From the NCBI GenBank assembly GCA_028284395.1, contig JANQRV010000171.1:1-39395 (forward strand): a stretch of DNA of 39,395 bases, in the 5' to 3' direction. Below, in pieces: positions 1 to 8,300 of this stretch (positions within the stretch are counted from its first letter, which is position 1; every line of letters starts with the position of its first letter). The position numbers and the translations under genes are program-made. The notes under the pieces are model-generated. The model was given only the letters and a program-made list of their open reading frames with translations. It had not been told where the DNA came from and did no database searches. This stretch comes from Saprospiraceae bacterium (GTDB taxonomy: Bacteria > Bacteroidota > Bacteroidia > Chitinophagales > Saprospiraceae).

Positions 1-828
1 AATCAGCCCGCTTATGACTTCCTGGAAGAAACCAAGGGTAACCCCTTCTTTATGTGGTTTGCCCCCTCCCTACCTCACTATCCGTTCGACGCTCCCGAAA
101 AATACTACCATCTCTATAAGGATGAAGAGATGTCCGAATCGGCTAAGCAATATTACGCCAACTGTACCTGGTTTGACGATGCATGGGGCCAAATGGTCCA
201 GCACCTCAAAGACAAGGGATTGTACGACAATACTTTAATTATCTATGTCAATGACAATGGATGGGAACAAGAGCCCAAAGAGGAGTATTGGCACGATCCC
301 CTGAGGTCGCACAATGGCGGCGACAAAGGCAAGGGATCCATCTACGACATGTCCTTTAGATCCCCAATCATATTCGCCTGGAAAGGGAAAATAAAAAAGG
401 GGCTTCGTTCGGATGCCATCATCCATAGTGCGGATATTCCCGCTACCATTTTGGACTATGTCGGAATGGAAATCCCCACAAATTTTTACGGGATTTCCTA
501 CCGGGATGTCATCGAGGAGAAAACCAAACAGCTTCGCGAATACGTCCAAGGGAACGTCATTACCACTCGTGCTACAAGTTCGGAACACAATGTAATGGGA
601 CGTCACATAGAAGGTTATTGGGTTCGAAAAGATCATTGGTTTCTGCGCTGGCATGCCACAGACGATGAGATAGAACTGTTCGATTTGACCAACGATTTGC
701 GCAATGATCGTGATGTGTCGGGCCAACACCCTTCTGTTTTGAAAGAATTGAAAGGCCTCGCAGAAGCCTATAAGGCCCAAAAAGGCGACGACCCGAGAAT
801 TGCCTATTATTTGAAAATGAATGAATAA
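1..828 (+). CDS. Sulfatase, C-terminal part (gene runs off the left edge)
   Basis: The frame is open from base 1, so this is the C-terminal 275 residues of a longer protein. It reads as the second half of a type I (formylglycine-dependent) arylsulfatase. The visible signs are an 'IIYVNDNGW' strand carrying the Asp-Asn metal-ligand pair, a 'GGDKGKGSIYD' loop with the conserved lysine, 'SPIIFAWKGKI', a 'HSADIPATILDYVG' segment, and the C-terminal 'ELFDLTNDLRNDRDVSGQ' motif typical of these enzymes. The formylglycine site lies upstream of the window, so substrate class cannot be read. The stop is 8 bases before the next gene, so the two are very likely co-transcribed. By context it would remove sulfate from a polysaccharide or oligosaccharide in the periplasm. 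Confidence 0.93.
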   Translation, partial: NQPAYDFLEETKGNPFFMWFAPSLPHYPFDAPEKYYHLYKDEEMSESAKQYYANCTWFDDAWGQMVQHLKDKGLYDNTLIIYVNDNGWEQEPKEEYWHDPLRSHNGGDKGKGSIYDMSFRSPIIFAWKGKIKKGLRSDAIIHSADIPATILDYVGMEIPTNFYGISYRDVIEEKTKQLREYVQGNVITTRATSSEHNVMGRHIEGYWVRKDHWFLRWHATDDEIELFDLTNDLRNDRDVSGQHPSVLKELKGLAEAYKAQKGDDPRIAYYLKMNE

Positions 829-836
829 GAGGAATC

Positions 837-2882
837 ATGAAAAGCTTCACCCAGTTCCTTTTTCTCCTAGCCATTTCGCTCATGACAAATTGTGATAACA
901 AGACGGGTTCTCAGGGTGAGAACTTTACCGGCCATGTCAATAAGGTAAAAACAACCGTGGACGACGATGGTGCATTGTTAACCTTTTTCGATGGTGAAAG
1001 ATATCCGATCGCTCCCGCTTTTGTACCCTTACCCACTGGCGACAATCGCCCTGCCGGTTGGCTACGGACTATGATGGAAAACGACCTTCGTCACGGGATT
1101 GTCGGAGCACTAGACGATTTGTATCCGGGGATTAAGGCCGATGACCTCTATCATACCGCGCGCCGGGGAGGCCTGGACGATATCCCCGAGATGGGGGACC
1201 TGGTCTTGACGGGAGCGGAGTGGGAAACGTCGATTATGTGGTGGAATGCCGAAACAACGGGAAATTGGTGGGACGGATTCGTTCGCCATGCTTATTTGAC
1301 CAACGATGAAGACGCCATTCAGCAAAGTAGAGACATCGTAGAGAATTTGCTGCTTTCTCAAGATGAAAATGGTTACATCGGTATCTACAAAGAAAACCTG
1401 CGCTACCGACATGAGGGTTCCAATGGCGAACTGTGGGCACAAACGACTGCTTTCCGAATGTTGCTGGCCTATTATGAATTTACCAAAGAGGAAAAAGTGC
1501 TCGAAGCCGTCGAAAGCGCCATGACACTGACCATGGAAAAGTACAATAAAAATGGGCGGAACCCCTTCGAGCTAAAAAATGCTTTTGGCGGAGTCACGCA
1601 TGGATTGATGATGACGGATGTCTGCGAAACCCTGCACCGAATTACGGGAAAAACAATCTATCGGGATTATGCTGTTTATCTCTACCGAGCCTTTTCCACC
1701 TACGATATCAATCGGGCTTTTAATGACCTACGCTATCCCTTTCTGATGAAAAAAGAAGAGCCGTTCACCGGACACGGCGTACACACCTATGAGCATTTAC
1801 GCACACTTCTAAATGCCTACTACAGTACTGGTTATGACGAATTAAAGTTGGCCTATGAGCATGCTCTATACAAATTGGACAATTGTATCCTTCCCAGTGG
1901 CGCGGGTCATGCCATGGAGTGGATCGCAGGATTGCAAGCAGAACCCAGTACGACCGCTGCGGAGTTTTGCACATTGCTGGAATTGCGCAATTTCCTGGGT
2001 GTCGCCGCCCAAAGAACCGGCGATTTAACCTATGCCGATCACGCAGAAAAATTGACCTTTAACGGCATGCTGGGGTTTAGGAATGAAGACGGTACCGCCA
2101 TCGCTTATGGCAAACCGGACAACTGCTATAAATTGGATGGCAGGGCATTGGATGGCGACGAAAAAGAACCCCGATATAAGTATTCACCAACGCATTCAGA
2201 ACCCGCCGTTTGCTGCGTCCCGAATTATACGCGGAGTTTCTCCTACTACCTTGATCAAATGTGGGGTAAAACGCCGGACGGTTTGGCAGCCATATTATAC
2301 GGCCCATCCGAATTGAAAACCGCATTTAACAATGTTGGTCTGAAGATTGAGCAAATCACAGATTATCCTTATTCGGATGAAGTACAATTTAAGTTTACAA
2401 CGGATGAACCGGTAGAGATGACCTTATATTTTAGAAGACCCGCTTGGGTAGCGGCCATGAATTTCGAAGGCGTAAATCCAGACCTGGAAAATGGTTTCTA
2501 TAAGATTAAAAAGACATGGCGTACGGGTGACTTGTTGAAAATTCAATTTAAAAATGAAGTGCAAAAAAAGAAATACCGCAACGGTGAGTTCTATTTTCAA
2601 AGAGGCCCATTGGTGTATGCCTTGGACATACCGCACCAAAGGGAGAACATTGTGACCTACCCGCACAAAGGTTTCACTGATTACCATTGCATCGCCACCA
2701 ACAATAACCATGAAGACCTAGGGCTGAGTGATGATCTACCCGAATTTAAATTCATTGCTGATGCGAGTCCGCATTTAACGGGCCAAGTTATGGATGTAAA
2801 AAATGGTAAGAGCAAACGGGTCCGGCTCATTCCAATGGGGAAAACGGTACTTCGACGGATCACCTTTCCTTCGCTTCCGTAA
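837..2882 (+). CDS. GH127-type glycosidase (DUF1680 / beta-L-arabinofuranosidase-like), lipoprotein
   Basis: 681 residues with a lipoprotein-like leader (hydrophobic residues 5-18, candidate lipid Cys19), then an (alpha/alpha)6-barrel-like central domain and a beta-sandwich C-terminus. The zinc/catalytic set known from the GH127 enzyme HypBA1 (Glu-x-Cys and a Cys-Cys pair) can be placed here as Glu376, Cys378, Cys459 and Cys460, with Glu361 a candidate acid/base. The spacing (83 residues from Glu to the first Cys of the pair) is close to the 79 in HypBA1. Known family members cleave beta-L-arabinofuranosides, and a clade in marine Bacteroidota acts on 3,6-anhydro-D-galactose in carrageenan. 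Which applies here cannot be decided from sequence alone. It follows the sulfatase by 8 bp. Its 3' end overlaps the convergent Crp gene by 23 bp. Confidence 0.85.
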   Translation: MKSFTQFLFLLAISLMTNCDNKTGSQGENFTGHVNKVKTTVDDDGALLTFFDGERYPIAPAFVPLPTGDNRPAGWLRTMMENDLRHGIVGALDDLYPGIKADDLYHTARRGGLDDIPEMGDLVLTGAEWETSIMWWNAETTGNWWDGFVRHAYLTNDEDAIQQSRDIVENLLLSQDENGYIGIYKENLRYRHEGSNGELWAQTTAFRMLLAYYEFTKEEKVLEAVESAMTLTMEKYNKNGRNPFELKNAFGGVTHGLMMTDVCETLHRITGKTIYRDYAVYLYRAFSTYDINRAFNDLRYPFLMKKEEPFTGHGVHTYEHLRTLLNAYYSTGYDELKLAYEHALYKLDNCILPSGAGHAMEWIAGLQAEPSTTAAEFCTLLELRNFLGVAAQRTGDLTYADHAEKLTFNGMLGFRNEDGTAIAYGKPDNCYKLDGRALDGDEKEPRYKYSPTHSEPAVCCVPNYTRSFSYYLDQMWGKTPDGLAAILYGPSELKTAFNNVGLKIEQITDYPYSDEVQFKFTTDEPVEMTLYFRRPAWVAAMNFEGVNPDLENGFYKIKKTWRTGDLLKIQFKNEVQKKKYRNGEFYFQRGPLVYALDIPHQRENIVTYPHKGFTDYHCIATNNNHEDLGLSDDLPEFKFIADASPHLTGQVMDVKNGKSKRVRLIPMGKTVLRRITFPSLP

Positions 2883-3507
2883 ATTCATCTCCTACTACCC
2901 CTTTAAATGCCCGGCAGATTTTTCTATTGATGATTTTCAACTCATTTTCTTTCACCAGTTCTCCCAATGCACTAATAACCGTTTCGACCCGGAGACCCAA
3001 ACTATTGGCAATCTGTTGCCGGGTATACGGGACAATATAACGCCCCTCATGATCGTAACGACCGTGATTGTTTTGTGCCAGCAAATCCAGGTACGAAAGG
3101 ATGCTTTCTTTAACGCCAGTTAGCGAAACTGTTCGCAACATTGGTACTTTGCATTCACCTCCTTTGCGCAGTAGTTTTGTAAACGTTAAGTGCAGTGCAG
3201 GTTCGTCGTCTAGCAGTTGAATGAAATCACTTTTCGGCAATCTCCAAATCAGACAATTGTTCAGGGCCACGGCCCTTGCCGGGTAAGGAAAATCTTCCAA
3301 CAGCGAAGATTCACCAAAGCCATCGCCCTTTTCAACGATCTTTTGAACGACTTCCTCACCGGATGGAGAAAAAGAAAGCATTTTCACGCTTCCCGAATTG
3401 ATTTGGAAATAGAAACCAGCTCTGGAATTCTCCAGGAAAATGATTTCTCCTTTCCGGTAGGATACCAGATGAGCACCCGCAGCTACCAGCTTTGATTTTG
3501 GTACCAT
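2860..3507 (-). CDS. Crp/Fnr family transcriptional regulator
   Basis: 215 residues from the ATG at 3507. It has an N-terminal cyclic-nucleotide-binding-type beta-barrel ('YRKGEIIFLENS', 'GSVKMLSFSPSGEE', 'GDGFGESSLLEDFPYPARAVAL') followed by a C-terminal winged helix ('YTRQQIANSLGLRVETVISALGELVKEN'), the normal order for Crp/Fnr proteins. It has no cysteine pattern for an Fe-S cluster, so an effector-binding Crp is more likely than an Fnr. The frame stays open back to a TTG at 3663, but that 52-residue extension looks nothing like the family and a promoter-like sequence lies inside it. A slightly longer start (TTG at 3531) is possible. It follows the plug-domain gene on the same strand and its stop overlaps the GH127 gene tail to tail. 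Confidence 0.88.
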   Translation of the reverse strand: MVPKSKLVAAGAHLVSYRKGEIIFLENSRAGFYFQINSGSVKMLSFSPSGEEVVQKIVEKGDGFGESSLLEDFPYPARAVALNNCLIWRLPKSDFIQLLDDEPALHLTFTKLLRKGGECKVPMLRTVSLTGVKESILSYLDLLAQNNHGRYDHEGRYIVPYTRQQIANSLGLRVETVISALGELVKENELKIINRKICRAFKGVVGDEFTEAKER

Positions 3508-3588
3508 GGCATTAATCGATTTGAAATACAATGAATTTATTGCATTTGAAATCGCAATGTAATGAGTTTGATTTTCGTTTCCGATGAT

Positions 3589-3618
3589 CAAAGTCACCCC
3601 ATGCCAAATACAAACCAA
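3589..3618 (-). promoter_or_regulatory. Putative Bacteroidota promoter for the Crp/Fnr gene
   Basis: On the minus strand a TTG (3616-3618) is followed after 19 bases by TGACTTTG (3589-3596). This is close to the Bacteroidota -33 (TTTG/TTG) and -7 (TAnnTTTG) pattern, with one mismatch in the -7 box. A start site just below would give a leader of about 75 bases before the ATG at 3507 and argues against the longer TTG-initiated reading. Pattern match only. Confidence 0.3.
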
Positions 3619-3664
3619 GTGGTGTGCGACAATCAGGAGGGCGGCATTGATTTTTGATTTCAAA

Positions 3665-4186
3665 TCAGATTTCTCCCTTCCTCAAATGGACTACAATCAC
3701 TCCATTGCCTCCTCCCGGTCCATAAATAGCCGTTTGCCCAATATTTCTGAGGACTTCAATAAATTCGACATCAGCCGGCGGGATCATCATCAGCAAGCTG
3801 TTGACCTGATCATCGGAACGACCGTAAAAAGGCATGCCGTCAATTACTACCAGGGGAGGCCCCATGGATGCCCGAACCCGGACTTTGTAATAGTTGAATC
3901 CGCCGGTCACCCATACGCCGGGAACACGCCCCTGGATCATTTCGAAGATGTTTTGAAAGCCGCCGCCGATCGCCATGGGGTCGACGATGTTGCCTCTCAA
4001 TGTTCCAAATTCAGGTACTGTTTGCGGTGTGATCATTCGCTGTGACAGCCTTGATTTATTGCGCAATTTCGCGATGTTGATCTTTCCTGGAAATGTATCT
4101 CTAACTATTTCTTGATTTGCTCCCCTTCCTGGCAAAGTACTCAAGAGGAAGCACATCGTTAACAAAAAACACAATTGCTTCTTCAT
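3665..4186 (-). CDS. Secreted stand-alone TonB-receptor plug domain protein
   Basis: 173 residues. A signal peptide (residues 1 to about 23) is followed by a spacer and then a SusC-type plug domain. Recognisable plug landmarks are 'FQNIFEMIQGRVPGVWV', 'GPPLVVIDGMPFYG', 'IPPADVEFIEVLRN' and 'AIYGPGGGNGVIVVHLRKG', which correspond to the conserved 'PLVVIDG', 'DIESIEVLKD' and 'YGSRGANGVILITTK' segments of full receptors. The reading frame ends four residues or fewer after the last plug strand, so there is no outer-membrane barrel, and no carboxypeptidase-like domain precedes it. The protein is therefore a complete minimal plug, not an obviously broken receptor. It sits between the aspartic protease (74 bp upstream) and the Crp gene. 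Function unknown; a role in blocking, signalling to or protein contact with another receptor is only a guess. Confidence 0.8.
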   Translation of the reverse strand: MKKQLCFLLTMCFLLSTLPGRGANQEIVRDTFPGKINIAKLRNKSRLSQRMITPQTVPEFGTLRGNIVDPMAIGGGFQNIFEMIQGRVPGVWVTGGFNYYKVRVRASMGPPLVVIDGMPFYGRSDDQVNSLLMMIPPADVEFIEVLRNIGQTAIYGPGGGNGVIVVHLRKGEI

Positions 4187-4260
4187 AATAGATCGGTTTA
4201 TTAACTATAACACTTGGAAGGCCCTTTGGGTTGGGAGGTAGACGCGACCGAACCTTTGCA

Positions 4261-5193
4261 CTACTCTTTATCGGTAATCGAGTCCCGTGCGAAGATCAAT
4301 TCCCGTTGCCCATTCCGGTGCCATAGGGCAATTGTTCGCGTTTTGAAGTTAATGGCCGCTTTGAAGTGCAAGAGGAAGTCGCTCCCGATAACCCCATCAA
4401 TCGGCTTACCGTTACCATCAAAATTGAATTTCTGCATCGGCATGAGCACTACATTCAAGTTTGGACAGAAAAATTGGCCCAAAACCAAATCCTTCAGAAT
4501 GACAGATTTCACCAACCGAGCGCGATGATGAACACCAGTCAGGTTTTTATTATGACTGGTCACCAATTGATCGCCCAGTGTTTTAGCGTGATCGGCAGAG
4601 AGGATGTTGACCTCGGCACCGGTATCCAATCCGAAGTCAAGGCGGTACCCTCCGACGAATATTTCTATCGTTGGCATCACCGTTTTCCACTTGAATGGTA
4701 ACAACACATCGGCGGGTCTAGGGTCTACGTAGGGCAACTCCTTTTCCTTGCCCGCTACTTTGATCATGGTAAGTTGTCTTTGTTCAAAATCCAGGACCAG
4801 TTGGTAATCCAAAAAAATGTAACTGCCGATCAGCCCCATGATGGGAAGTCCCTTCAGATCAGAAAGGTGAGCAAGTGGCAAGACTTTAGCTTGAACTTTT
4901 TTCCAATGATGATCGGCAATTTGAAGGTTTACGATGTGACGGTAGACCACGATGGGTTGTCCGCTAATACCGATGGCTTCGCCCATCTTCGTTGCCCCCT
5001 GGACGGAAAAATATTGACTATTCAGAACAATGTCGGAAGTGCCGGTATCCAAAATGTAATTCCCACTTTTTCCATTAATTTCCAATTCAATTATGATCAA
5101 CTTCCCAATTAACTGAAAGGGGATGGTCGTATTGGCAATAACAGTAGAGGCGGCCAAAAGGAGGCTGAACAAAAGGCTAAATTTGATCGTCAT
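4261..5193 (-). CDS. Secreted two-lobed retropepsin-like aspartic protease
   Basis: 310 residues. A signal peptide (1 to about 20) is followed by two homologous aspartic-protease lobes. Lobe 1 has the catalytic Asp49-Thr50-Gly51 ('YILDTGTSDIVLN') and a hydrophobic-hydrophobic-Gly partner strand ('LIGSYIFLD'). Lobe 2 has Asp190-Thr-Gly ('FGLDTGAEVNIL') and 'VIGSDFLLHF'. Both Asp-Thr-Gly triads are intact, so one chain could form the full active site, as in pepsin, whereas many bacterial members carry only one lobe. The protein should act in the periplasm or outside the cell. Its substrate is unknown. It is followed by the plug protein (74 bp) and the Crp gene on the same strand. A perfect 14-bp palindrome lies about 33 bp upstream of its ATG. 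Confidence 0.85.
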   Translation of the reverse strand: MTIKFSLLFSLLLAASTVIANTTIPFQLIGKLIIIELEINGKSGNYILDTGTSDIVLNSQYFSVQGATKMGEAIGISGQPIVVYRHIVNLQIADHHWKKVQAKVLPLAHLSDLKGLPIMGLIGSYIFLDYQLVLDFEQRQLTMIKVAGKEKELPYVDPRPADVLLPFKWKTVMPTIEIFVGGYRLDFGLDTGAEVNILSADHAKTLGDQLVTSHNKNLTGVHHRARLVKSVILKDLVLGQFFCPNLNVVLMPMQKFNFDGNGKPIDGVIGSDFLLHFKAAINFKTRTIALWHRNGQRELIFARDSITDKE

Positions 5194-5225
5194 TTCTGAA
5201 GGCTTTTATGGATGAATCAAAAAAC

Positions 5226-5239
5226 CTTCACCGGTGAAG
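5226..5239. promoter_or_regulatory. Perfect 14-bp palindrome, candidate operator
   Basis: CTTCACCGGTGAAG is self-complementary along all 14 bases. It lies 33-46 bases upstream of the aspartic protease ATG. On the minus strand CATCTTTG (5246-5253), one base from the Bacteroidota -7 consensus, lies 6 bases upstream of it, so the palindrome would sit over the transcription start, a usual repressor position. No clear -33 element was found. Confidence 0.4.
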
Positions 5240-5282
5240 ACAGATCAAAGATGGTTCATCAGGATTTATTTGGTTTCCGTTA

Positions 5283-5330
5283 TTGTTCTAAAAATTTACA
5301 TTTTGTCCCGATTTTGTTCTAAAAGTTTTA
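5283..5330. repeat. Direct repeat TTGTTCTAAAA(A/G)TTT, two copies
   Basis: Copies begin at 5283 and 5314, 31 bp apart (about three helical turns), between the stop of the hybrid regulator and the start of the protease. The spacing and location suggest either a regulator binding site for the protease promoter or a 3' element of the hybrid regulator gene. The sequence is A/T-rich, so chance similarity is possible. Confidence 0.4.
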
Positions 5331-5331
5331 A

Positions 5332-8300
5332 CTATTGTTCGGCCGCTCTTTTCACTTGGCTGGGCGATTGTCCGAATTCCTCCGAAAAACAAGTAGAGAA
5401 GTAAGCCAGACTATTGAAACCAACTGCACGAGCGACTTCCGAAACATTCCGGTCGGAAGCCTGCAGCAATTCCCTGGCCTTTTGCAGTCGAATGGACCGA
5501 AGCACGTGGGAAGTGGATTTTCCAGTTAAGGCCTTTAACTTGTTGTGTAGTTGGGTACGGCTGATGGCCATGGCCTTCAAGACGACAGGAATGCCAAAAT
5601 CCGGTTCTCCCATCCGCGCCTCCACTTCTTCTTTTAACCGAATCATGAAGGCATCTTGGCGCTCGTAAAGGGCATTACCTGTCGGGTCGGGAATAAACCC
5701 GGTGCCGTATCGTCGTTGCAATTTTGTTCTGAGCTCGATCAATTTGCGCAACCTGACCTCCAATTCTTCCGGTTGAAAGGGTTTGTAAAGATAGGCATCA
5801 GCACCGTAGTCCAAACCCTTGATTTTTGACTCCTGATCGGCTTTTGCCGTCAACAATATGATGGGAATGTGATCGGTACGTTCGTCATTTTTGAGCGTCC
5901 TGGTCACCTCGTAACCATCTTTTTTAGGCATCATGATGTCGCTAATGACGATATCCGGCACCAATTCGATGGCTTTTTCGATTCCTTCCTCTCCATCTTT
6001 TGAAATCTCGAGCCGGTACCCACCATCCAAACAGGCACTAAGGTAACGAACTACATCCTGATTGTCTTCAATGATTAGAGCAAGGGGAAGGTCTCCGGCA
6101 TGATCTGTTGGCTGCTGGACCGCCACTGCTTCTCTTGCTAAAGCAATGGGTGAATGCTGAAAACTGGGTCGGAGGGATGTCGATGTCCGTTCTGTCCTAT
6201 GGGCAACCGGTAGCCAGACGGTAAATGTCGTCCCTTCGCCTAATTTGCTTTCGGCTTTAATATGCCCACCCATAAGATTGACCAGTTCTTTGGTCAGGGC
6301 CAATCCAATTCCGGTGCCCTCTCCCACTCTGGTGGAACCATCGTCAATTTGATAAAACCGGTCGAATACGTGGGACAGCTCCGCCTCGGGAATGCCAATA
6401 CCGGTATCTCTAACCACGATGGACAGGAAGGTACCTTCCTCGGCGAGGCTAATATAAATGTGACCACCATTATCGGTGAATTTTATGGCATTGGATAAGA
6501 GATTGCCCATGATTTTCGTCAGTGCGTCGGGATCAAAGTCCATCACCAGACTGCTTTTCCTACTGTAAAAGTGAATCGTAATGGCTTGGGTATCAGCCAG
6601 CGAATGAAAGGATTGAACCAGGTACTTACAAAAGGAAATTATGTCGTCTTGCTGAAAGTGCAAAGTGATGGAATTCGATTCCAATCGGGACAGGTCCAGT
6701 AGTTGACTGACCAGATTCAGCAATTGGGAGGAATGGTGTTTGATCATTGCGGCCCCCTCGCGAAACCACTTCTGCGGATCTTTGGACATTTGGTCGACCA
6801 TACCCGAAATGACGGTCAACGGCGTTCGGAATTCGTGAGTGATATTGGTATAAAGTCTGGATTTAACCTCACCGAGTTCCCGTAGCCGATTCGTTTCTGA
6901 AATGGCAAGGCGCCGATTCAATTGAAAGTAATACAAAGACAGCAGTCCGGAGATGAACAGGACCAGATAAAGGGCCTGAGACCACCAACACCAGTACCAG
7001 GGAGGACGAATGACAATGCGCAGCGCCAGATGATCTTTGGCCCGATTCCAAATACCATCGCTATTGGCTGCTTTTACCCGAAGGGTGTAGCGCCCCGGTT
7101 CGAGATTCGTAAAATTGGAAAAATTAAGATGACTGGCTGGTTGCCAATCCTTATGGTAATTGTCCAGTTTGATCTGGTACAAGTTGTTTTCCGGATTTTT
7201 GTAATGGAGGGCTGCGTAGTGGATTGTGAGATCATTTTGCCAATGTGCCAGTTCCACTTTTTTGGTCACGGAAATGTGCTTTTCAAGTGGGCTGCCGGGC
7301 ATTCCCGGTGCTACTCGTTTTCCCTGTAAGTCGAGACTGGTGAAGGCCAATTGGGGCGCAATCGGGTTGTCCCGGATGCTGTCGGGGTGGAAATAGAGCA
7401 GTCCGAACCCACCACTGAAAAATAACTCACCAAGATCATTCTTGTAGGCAGCGTGTTCAAACTCGTTAGCCGGCAAGCCATCTCCCCGAAAATAATTCCG
7501 AAAGGACGCTGTATCCGGATCAAAACAAGAAAGGCCATGATCGGTGCTGATCCAGAGACGGCCCCGATCGTCTTCCAACATTCCTTGCACCGCGTTATTC
7601 GCCAGGCCGTCCTCGATCCGGTAGCAAACTTCGGGTTCGTATTGAGCATTGAACCGGTACAAGCCATCCCCGGTTCCCACCCAAATATTTTTTCGCTGGT
7701 CTTCCAAAAAAGTGCGCCCTTCCGGCAGATCGTAGAACTGATAGTCTTTCGTCTCCACATTAAAACGGTAGAAACCTGCTCCGGGCCTCATGATGGTACC
7801 AATCCACAGATTCTCCTTACTGTCCAAAAATATCTCTGCCCCCCACCTAAACGGGTTGAACATACGGGTAGAGTCGGTTCGGCTAGGAAATTGAATGGGG
7901 TTGAACTGGTCTTTTTGCGGATCGAATAAGAAGAGTCCTGAAGGTGCTTTCGTTGCCCATATTCGATCTTTCGAATCCAGTTGGATATCCATGGCAACAC
8001 TGGGCCCATTGTGATGTCTGAAGTGTTCCCGAATGGGGTCGTAATAACTGATAGAACGTCCTGAACCGAACCAGACCTTCCCATCGTTCGACACCTCTAT
8101 CCCCATAAGATACTCTGAAGTGGGGCCATACTCGGGCCCTTCACCAGTCCGAAACACCTCGAAAGATCCATTGGCACGATCCCAGCGATTCAATCCCCCG
8201 CCGTAGGTAGTGATCCAATAAATGCCCGATTGATCCTGAGTCAGACCGTGGACCCAGTTGTGCGACAAGGCGTCGGCATTATCCGGCTCGAAGTGCAACC

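Noticed and set aside
235..780. 181-codon minus-strand frame opposite the sulfatase
   Set aside because: It is antisense to a clear sulfatase with conserved motifs; a shadow frame.
3540..3557. TTGC-N10-GCAA imperfect palindrome as a Crp autoregulatory site
   Set aside because: Only the outer four bases on each side pair well; too weak in A/T-rich sequence to claim.
3508..3663. 52-codon N-terminal extension of the Crp/Fnr gene to a TTG start
   Set aside because: No similarity to the family, a promoter-like sequence lies inside it, and the ATG at 3507 gives a normal-length protein.
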